Shown piece by piece: positions 60,201-64,000 of a stretch of 64,000 nucleotides of DNA. The notes under the pieces are model-generated. The model ran no database searches, was not told the DNA's origin, and saw only the letters and a list, made by a program, of their open reading frames with translations. Origin of the DNA: Psychrobacter jeotgali (lineage in GTDB: Bacteria; Pseudomonadota; Gammaproteobacteria; Pseudomonadales; Moraxellaceae); assembly GCF_904846315.1 (NCBI RefSeq), contig NZ_CAJHAF010000001.1:2232001-2296000 (forward strand), given 5' to 3'. The position numbers and the translations under genes are program-made. Numbering within the stretch: the first letter of the stretch is position 1; each line of letters begins with the position of its first letter.

Positions 60201-60399
60201 TGGCGACATCATTTTCAAGCTGTGAGGGTGCCGCTCCCGGCAGCGTAACCGTGACCACTACCGCAGGCAAATCGATGTCCGGAAACTGCTGCACCTTCAT
60301 TTGCATAAAGCCATAGATACCGCCCAAAGTGAGCAATACAAATAGCAAAATGGCGACTAAAGGGTTTTTGATCGAATAAGTAGAGACGTTCAGATTCAT
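57292..60399 (-). CDS. RND efflux pump (HAE1 family) permease
   Basis: A 1035-residue AcrB-like pump: 12 expected helices, two large periplasmic loops after TM1 and TM7 (VQQFPDIDLPAVVVTVTLPGAAPSQLENDVAKKIE at the start), and the proton-relay helix with LVIGVLVDDAIVEVENIIRH (paired aspartates, near residue 405). It starts with ATGA overlapping the adaptor's stop. Substrates cannot be told; an outer-membrane channel is not in the window, so the pump must recruit one encoded elsewhere. Sequence is closer to the MexK/BepE-like branch by feel, unverified. Confidence 0.95.
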   Translation of the reverse strand: MNLNVSTYSIKNPLVAILLFVLLTLGGIYGFMQMKVQQFPDIDLPAVVVTVTLPGAAPSQLENDVAKKIENRLTSIEGIKHIRTTLQTGAATMVTEFVLEKDIQEAVDDVRSAVGEVRGDLPAAANDPIITKVSTAGFPVVTYSVSADNMSVEDLSWFVDDTITKRLSDIQGVGSISRIGGLEREIIVAADPILLSGLQLSIVQLSQQLAGIQQDTSGGEAEVGNTTQTIRVLGAVERARELNDLQIAVPTGGTQALGRMAQVTDGAADPTSMAKLDGKPVVAFNITRSRGASEVEVMERTDAALAQLSADMGNITIEKAYDRATPIAEDYKASLRMLIEGGILAVIVVFLFLRNIRATIVAAVALPLSVIPTFLGMYLFGFSLNIISLLALSLVIGVLVDDAIVEVENIIRHLRMGKTPYEAAMEAAEEIGLAVVATTFTLIAVFLPTAFMGGIVGQFFRQFGWTAAMSIFVSLMVARLVTPMMAAYVLRPEKRQVEKQSALMTWYLKIVSWTLHHRWITIGATIVLFVASLGLVKFLPTSFIPDNDIDQTRVGIELTPEVELQETERIAALARQRILDLPGVTHVFTAVGEAQEAMGPNSGSNSGAENIASLDIVLAPRAERHSKKEIEQKISALLSEVPSARFTVGLSSGGETGYSFSLTSTNPQVLEQTVQQVMADIRSLSIAGSVTSDRSLPRQELTVTPDRLAMADKGVTTQDVADTLRIATVGDYEQRLSKLNLDTRQVPIVVRVPDVAKQNVNQLEGLYVPSARPAGQGVRVGEVAELNFATGPAQINRLDRERSITITVQPAEGELGELVQAVKAVPSMQQLPTSITLIEQGQAENMAELFSGFVIAMSVGIICILGVLILLFGRILQPFTILMALPLSIGGAFVGLVITNSSLSMPSMIGFIMLMGIATKNSILLVDYALIAQRRGLVRFEAILDACRKRARPIIMTTIAMGAGMLPLVFGWGEADPTFRRPMAAAVLGGLVTSTLLSLVVIPVVYTFMDDVSGWFAKWLIPHGKDNASPAAEKP

Positions 60400-61724
60400 G
60401 AAGTAGCCTGCACAGTTGGATTGTTAGCTACCTTATCAGTTACTTTGCCAGCTACGTTATTAGCAGTATCAACCACCCGTACCAAGTCGCCATCATTTAA
60501 AAAACTACCGCCTTGTTTTACTAAGCGACTGTCTGCTGGTAACGGCTCTAGCACTGCGACACTATCGCCGATGCGCTCGCCTAACGTCACCCGTTGCTGC
60601 AAGATGCGACCCATAGTTTGACCATCTCGGCTATTAATATTGGTGACCAGCATCACATAATCATAGCCATCGTTACTGACGATAGCGCTATTAGGTACGG
60701 TTTGTAGGTTTTCACTACCCAGTAAGAATTCACCCGTCCGATACATACCCGCTCGTGCACCCGAATCAGCAGCCAAACTAGCATAAATAGTAATCTGCCG
60801 ATTATTATCCGCTGTCGGGGCAATACGGCGTACCTCACCCATAACGAAGCGCTCTTGTGGCAAGCTCACTCTAACTGGCGTACCGATATTAATCTCCCCT
60901 ACCAGCTTGGGATCAATATCCGCCCGCCACTCCAAAATGCCATTTTTGATAATGGTAAATAGAGGCTCTCCACCAGATACCATGCCTACTTCAGCCATCT
61001 TATCACTAATAATACCACTGACCGGAGCGACAACTTTAGCATTATTAAGGGTTAATTGTTGATTGCTCAAACGTGCTTTAGCTGCTTGGAGAGCGGTTTC
61101 AGCACGAATCTCTGAGGTTCGGTATCTATCTGCTTCTTGTTTACTAATAGCATCAATATCAAGTAGCGGTAGCACCCGTGCGGCATCCGCACTGGCATTA
61201 GCAAGCGTTGCTTCAGCTTCGGCTACATCGGCTTGGGCTTGCACCACTTGCTGCTCCATAGCATCGGTATCAAATATCGCTAATACTTGACCCGCCTTGA
61301 CCCTCGCCCCTTCTTCTACTAACACCTGCTCAATGGCAACCCCATTGACCTTTGGACTGACATTAGCGATATCTTTGGCACTAATGGTGCCATCTGCGCT
61401 TAAAGTATTGCCAATATTATCTTGACTGGGCAGCACGGTTTCGACCGATAATACGGCTTGTTCGGTAGTGATACCATCAGCACCCACACGGCTCTGAGCT
61501 TCACTGGTAGCGAAATTTTGACTGTCCATAGGGTCATCGTTAGCATCACTGCCCCAATATCTACCGAGCAGTACCCCAACGACCAGCACCGCTATCAATA
61601 CCGGTATTAGCCATGGCGGCATTTTAGAGGCTGGCTTATATGCCGATGCATCAACCGCATCAGTTTGACGGTATGGTGGCAGCTCAGATTCAACTGGCCG
61701 ATTGTTGTCTTCAACATCGCTCAT
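60396..61724 (-). CDS. RND periplasmic adaptor protein
   Basis: A 442-residue adaptor. A short cytoplasmic Pro/Asp-rich segment precedes one membrane helix (about residues 38-54); then come a lipoyl domain (VEEGARVKAGQVLAIFDTDAMEQQVVQAQADVAEA), a helical hairpin, the second lipoyl half (VVAPVSGIISDKMAEVG) and a beta-barrel. Overlaps the pump gene by 4 nt. The gene is the first of an adaptor-pump-YceI unit; I see no linked regulator. Confidence 0.94.
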   Translation of the reverse strand: MSDVEDNNRPVESELPPYRQTDAVDASAYKPASKMPPWLIPVLIAVLVVGVLLGRYWGSDANDDPMDSQNFATSEAQSRVGADGITTEQAVLSVETVLPSQDNIGNTLSADGTISAKDIANVSPKVNGVAIEQVLVEEGARVKAGQVLAIFDTDAMEQQVVQAQADVAEAEATLANASADAARVLPLLDIDAISKQEADRYRTSEIRAETALQAAKARLSNQQLTLNNAKVVAPVSGIISDKMAEVGMVSGGEPLFTIIKNGILEWRADIDPKLVGEINIGTPVRVSLPQERFVMGEVRRIAPTADNNRQITIYASLAADSGARAGMYRTGEFLLGSENLQTVPNSAIVSNDGYDYVMLVTNINSRDGQTMGRILQQRVTLGERIGDSVAVLEPLPADSRLVKQGGSFLNDGDLVRVVDTANNVAGKVTDKVANNPTVQATS

Positions 61725-62562
61725 GATAACTCTCTGTCAATACAGGCAATTGTAAGAATGGTATATAGATATAGTTAACGATATATAATTTGCAAAAAAA
61801 CAGGCTAGCGTCACGATAAATCGGCATTGTTTATTATTGCAATGGTCGATAAATTTATTGAGGATAGCATATATTAAGTCATCATCTTATTCTTATATAT
61901 ACTGTTTTGGGTTGATAATTTTAACATGCACTAAAAATATATCAGCATGAAAATATCCAAAATAAATGCTATAAGACTGATAAGCGATGAATATCATTGA
62001 TAAATCAATTAAGCTGCATAGAGCTATTATCAGTTTTGAAGTAATCAAAGGCAGCAAAAGCGGATTGGCTGAATAATAGAGGGGCAACTATGGCGCAGGT
62101 AAAAAGTACAATGTTTTTCATCGAACATCCTTGTATAAAGTTTTAATAGGAAAGCCTGACTCTTTAAAGAGTATGTGCATTAGTGAATTAAAAGCACAAA
62201 AGTCAGTCTTATTAAGACCACTAAGATTCCAACATCCTGTCAAAATCTATCTTAATACTAGACAATTATTTTTATAAGTTGCCATTTTGACCTGAGGATA
62301 TCAACGCCGATTACCGAACACATGAGTCAGAGATTATTAACAAATATATTAAAAAATTAACTTTAGCGTTACTTAACCCTGTATTTCATACCAGATACCC
62401 GTCTGCTAACTCCCATTTATAACTTCATTAATAAATCAACGACATCACTTTATCAATAATCTCTAAAACACAGTGCGTATCAGTGCTATATTAATAAAGT
62501 AAGATCAGATGATCACATTCTGAAAGCAAAAATCATTTAACTTGTAGACCAAGGAGTTCATC
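61725..62562. other. Long gene-free stretch between the RND operon and the lysine-rich gene
   Basis: This 838-nt AT-rich stretch has only very short frames; the longest candidates (a 64-residue minus frame at 61893-62087 and a 29-residue plus frame at 61987) lack ribosome sites and family-like sequence. It presumably holds the divergent promoters for the RND operon (near 61750) and the 62563 gene. I see no tRNA or known RNA element; a small RNA cannot be ruled out. Confidence 0.5.
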
Positions 62563-62727
62563 ATGGCTAATAAAGAGAAAGTAAAAGCGCTCAAAAGTGA
62601 TATCAAAGACACTAAAAAAGAGATTAAAAAGCAAGAACAGAAACTTAAAGATCTTAAAAAAGATCTGAAAAAAGCAAAAAAAGAGAAACCCGAGAAAAAA
62701 GCTAAGAATAAGAAGAAAGATAAATAA
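62563..62727 (+). CDS. 54-residue lysine-rich coiled-coil protein
   Basis: A perfect ribosome site AAGGAG (62551-62556) lies 6 nt before ATG 62563. The protein has 25 lysines in 54 residues, no aromatic residue, and heptad-like spacing of Leu/Ile (ALKSDIKDTKKEIKKQEQK) over about residues 9-38, followed by a K/E/P/N tail. Both its Shine-Dalgarno and the terminator directly after the stop support a real gene. Its high net positive charge suggests nucleic-acid or membrane contact, or a histone H1-like role; function is unknown. Confidence 0.82.
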   Translation: MANKEKVKALKSDIKDTKKEIKKQEQKLKDLKKDLKKAKKEKPEKKAKNKKKDK

Positions 62728-62739
62728 CATTTTTCATTA

Positions 62740-62773
62740 AAAAAGAAGGATAGCTAATGCTATCCTTCTTTTT
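62740..62773 (+). terminator. Rho-independent terminator after the lysine-rich gene
   Basis: AAAAAGAAGGATAGC and GCTATCCTTCTTTTT form a 15-bp perfect stem with a 4-nt loop and T run, 12 nt after the stop codon. It may also stop recG transcripts arriving from the other strand. Confidence 0.93.
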
Positions 62774-62848
62774 ATTTATACTCTAACTTAACACAAGCCG
62801 GCTGAGATAATTACGACTAGCACTTACCCTCAATATTGCTTAAGCATA

Positions 62849-64000
62849 TCAAGCATTGGTATAACGGCTGGCCTCCGGCATCCAGCGATGAATCAGCTGG
62901 CTGACATCAGCCTTACGTGTAGGGTCTGATATTAAATGCTTAGCTAAACGCTGCGCGATGGCAAATAACTGCTCATCTCTGATTAAATCAGCTAGATAAT
63001 AGCCGACATTACCTGTTTGGCGCTTGCCTAACAGCTCACCAGGTCCACGCAGCTCTAAGTCTTTTTGTGCAATCACAAAGCCATCAGTACTATCCCGCAG
63101 TACATTTAAACGTTCGGTGCCAGTCTCAGATAATGGCTTTTGGTATAGCAATACACAAAAGCTCTTAGTCGAACCACGTCCCACTCGTCCACGCAGCTGA
63201 TGCAACTGCGAGAGCCCCAAACGTTCAGCATTTTCAATCACCATTAGTGAAGCATTAGGCACATCAACGCCGACCTCTATCACGGTGGTCGCTATCAATA
63301 ACTCAAGGTTGCCCGCCTTAAACTCTTGCATGATAGCTTGCTTATCAGCAGATTTCATTTTGCCGTGCACGAGGCCAATACGGATATCCAAACGCTCGTT
63401 TAAATCCTCAAAGGTCGCTTCGGCTGCTTGTGCATCGAGTACACTGGACTCCTCTACTAGTGAGCATACCCAATATGCTTGCCGTCCTGCTGCGCAATTA
63501 ATGGCAATGCGCTCAATCACTTCGTCCCGCCGATTACGATCAATGGTGACGGTAGTAATCGGCGTGCGTCCAGGCGGCAATTCATCGATAATGGAAGTAT
63601 CCATATCGCCGTAGACACTCATCGCCAGCGTACGCGGTATCGGGGTTGCAGTCATAATCAGCTGATGCGGGGTGCTACCTGCCACACCTTTGTTAGTTAA
63701 GGCCATACGCTGCTCGACCCCAAAACGGTGCTGCTCATCAATAATGACCAGACCCAATTTAGCAAACTGCACTTGCTCTTGGAATAACGCATGAGTGCCA
63801 ACTACGATTTGTACCGTATTTTCGCTCACCGCTGCTAACGCTTCACGGCGCTGCTTGGCGGTTTGTTTACCTGCCAGCCAGCCCACGCTAACTCCTAACG
63901 GCTCAAACCACTGCTTAAAATTGAGCAGGTGCTGTTCAGCTAATATTTCAGTAGGCGCCATGACTGCCACCTGCCAGCCACTATCAAGCGCGTAGCCTGC
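62849..64000 (-). CDS. recG: ATP-dependent DNA helicase RecG, C-terminal part
   Basis: The frame is open to the window edge (the last codons on this strand read AGYALDSGWQVAVMAPTEILAEQH), so the N-terminal wedge domain and Walker A lie outside. Visible motifs are DEQHRFGVEQR (DExH box), TATPIPRTLA, IATTVIEVGVDVPNA, and QLRGRVGRG, then the RecG-specific GPGELLGKRQTGN. RecG remodels stalled replication forks and Holliday junctions. The downstream end is normal. Confidence 0.96.
   Translation of the reverse strand, partial: AGYALDSGWQVAVMAPTEILAEQHLLNFKQWFEPLGVSVGWLAGKQTAKQRREALAAVSENTVQIVVGTHALFQEQVQFAKLGLVIIDEQHRFGVEQRMALTNKGVAGSTPHQLIMTATPIPRTLAMSVYGDMDTSIIDELPPGRTPITTVTIDRNRRDEVIERIAINCAAGRQAYWVCSLVEESSVLDAQAAEATFEDLNERLDIRIGLVHGKMKSADKQAIMQEFKAGNLELLIATTVIEVGVDVPNASLMVIENAERLGLSQLHQLRGRVGRGSTKSFCVLLYQKPLSETGTERLNVLRDSTDGFVIAQKDLELRGPGELLGKRQTGNVGYYLADLIRDEQLFAIAQRLAKHLISDPTRKADVSQLIHRWMPEASRYTNA

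Noticed and set aside
61893..62087. 64-residue minus frame in the 838-nt gap
   Set aside because: No ribosome site, AT-rich hydrophobic translation and no family-like residues.

Overview
The window looks like a contiguous piece of a Gammaproteobacterium of the family Moraxellaceae, most likely Psychrobacter. The reasons are the protein sequences as a whole (for example the core-MetE/DUF1852 methionine synthase pair familiar from Acinetobacter, the Pseudomonas/Acinetobacter-type homoserine kinase and the rsmH-ftsL-ftsI-murE-murF-mraY order), the moderate base composition, and the short AT-rich intergenic regions. The genus call is inference. I see no phage genes, complete insertion sequence, integrase, rRNA or CRISPR array.

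Layout. 1-5.1 kb (+): the end of a tRNA-hydroxylation U32 protein (trhP), a DUF218 protein, a YfhL-type ferredoxin, a methionine-rich lipoprotein with a duplicated LTXXQ (Spy-like) module, and cardiolipin synthase. 5.2-14.7 kb (-): rlmA and then a shortened division/cell-wall cluster read from rsmH through ftsL, ftsI, murE and murF to mraY; mraZ and the usual murD-ftsW-murG-murC part are absent. 15-18.6 kb (+): gltX, tRNA-Ala(GGC), tRNA-Glu(TTC) and a membrane protein. 18.7-27.1 kb: more accessory content, namely EamA and LysE exporters, a rhodanese, a membrane-anchored glutaredoxin-like protein, a self-inhibited Fic protein with an operator-like repeat array, and a 1298-residue alpha/beta-hydrolase-STAND NTPase protein that looks like an NLR-type immune protein. 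27.3-36.6 kb: acnA, DUF3025, a YdjM-like membrane hydrolase, YchJ, a class II glutamine amidotransferase, DUF2007, homoserine kinase and hisF. 36.8-44.9 kb (+): ribH-nusB-thiL-pgpA, glmU-glmS and meso-diaminopimelate dehydrogenase. 45.2-56.4 kb: LysE and MFS exporters, TetR regulators, a TauE/SafE permease, a flavin reductase with mesD-mesX (folate-independent methionine synthesis) behind a MetR-like box, and a TetR-controlled MacB-like ABC efflux operon. 56.6-61.7 kb (-): an RND efflux adaptor, pump and YceI protein. 62.5-64 kb: a 54-residue lysine-rich protein and the C-terminal part of RecG.

How the genes fit together. Peptidoglycan precursor supply is strongly represented: glmS and glmU make UDP-GlcNAc, ddh can make meso-DAP in one step from tetrahydrodipicolinate, MurE carries the DAP-type DNPR motif, MurF and MraY follow, and FtsI crosslinks at the septum. 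Envelope efflux is the second theme (RND, ABC, MFS, LysE and EamA systems), with two of the operons sitting beside their own TetR regulators and palindromic sites.

The best candidate for an undescribed system is the hydrolase-STAND protein at 23192-27088, next to the Fic gene. Other points of interest are a family of dispersed repeats with long inverted arms, competing hairpins in the ribH leader, and a 15-bp tandem repeat between nusB and thiL. All calls rest on reading the sequence; no database search was run.
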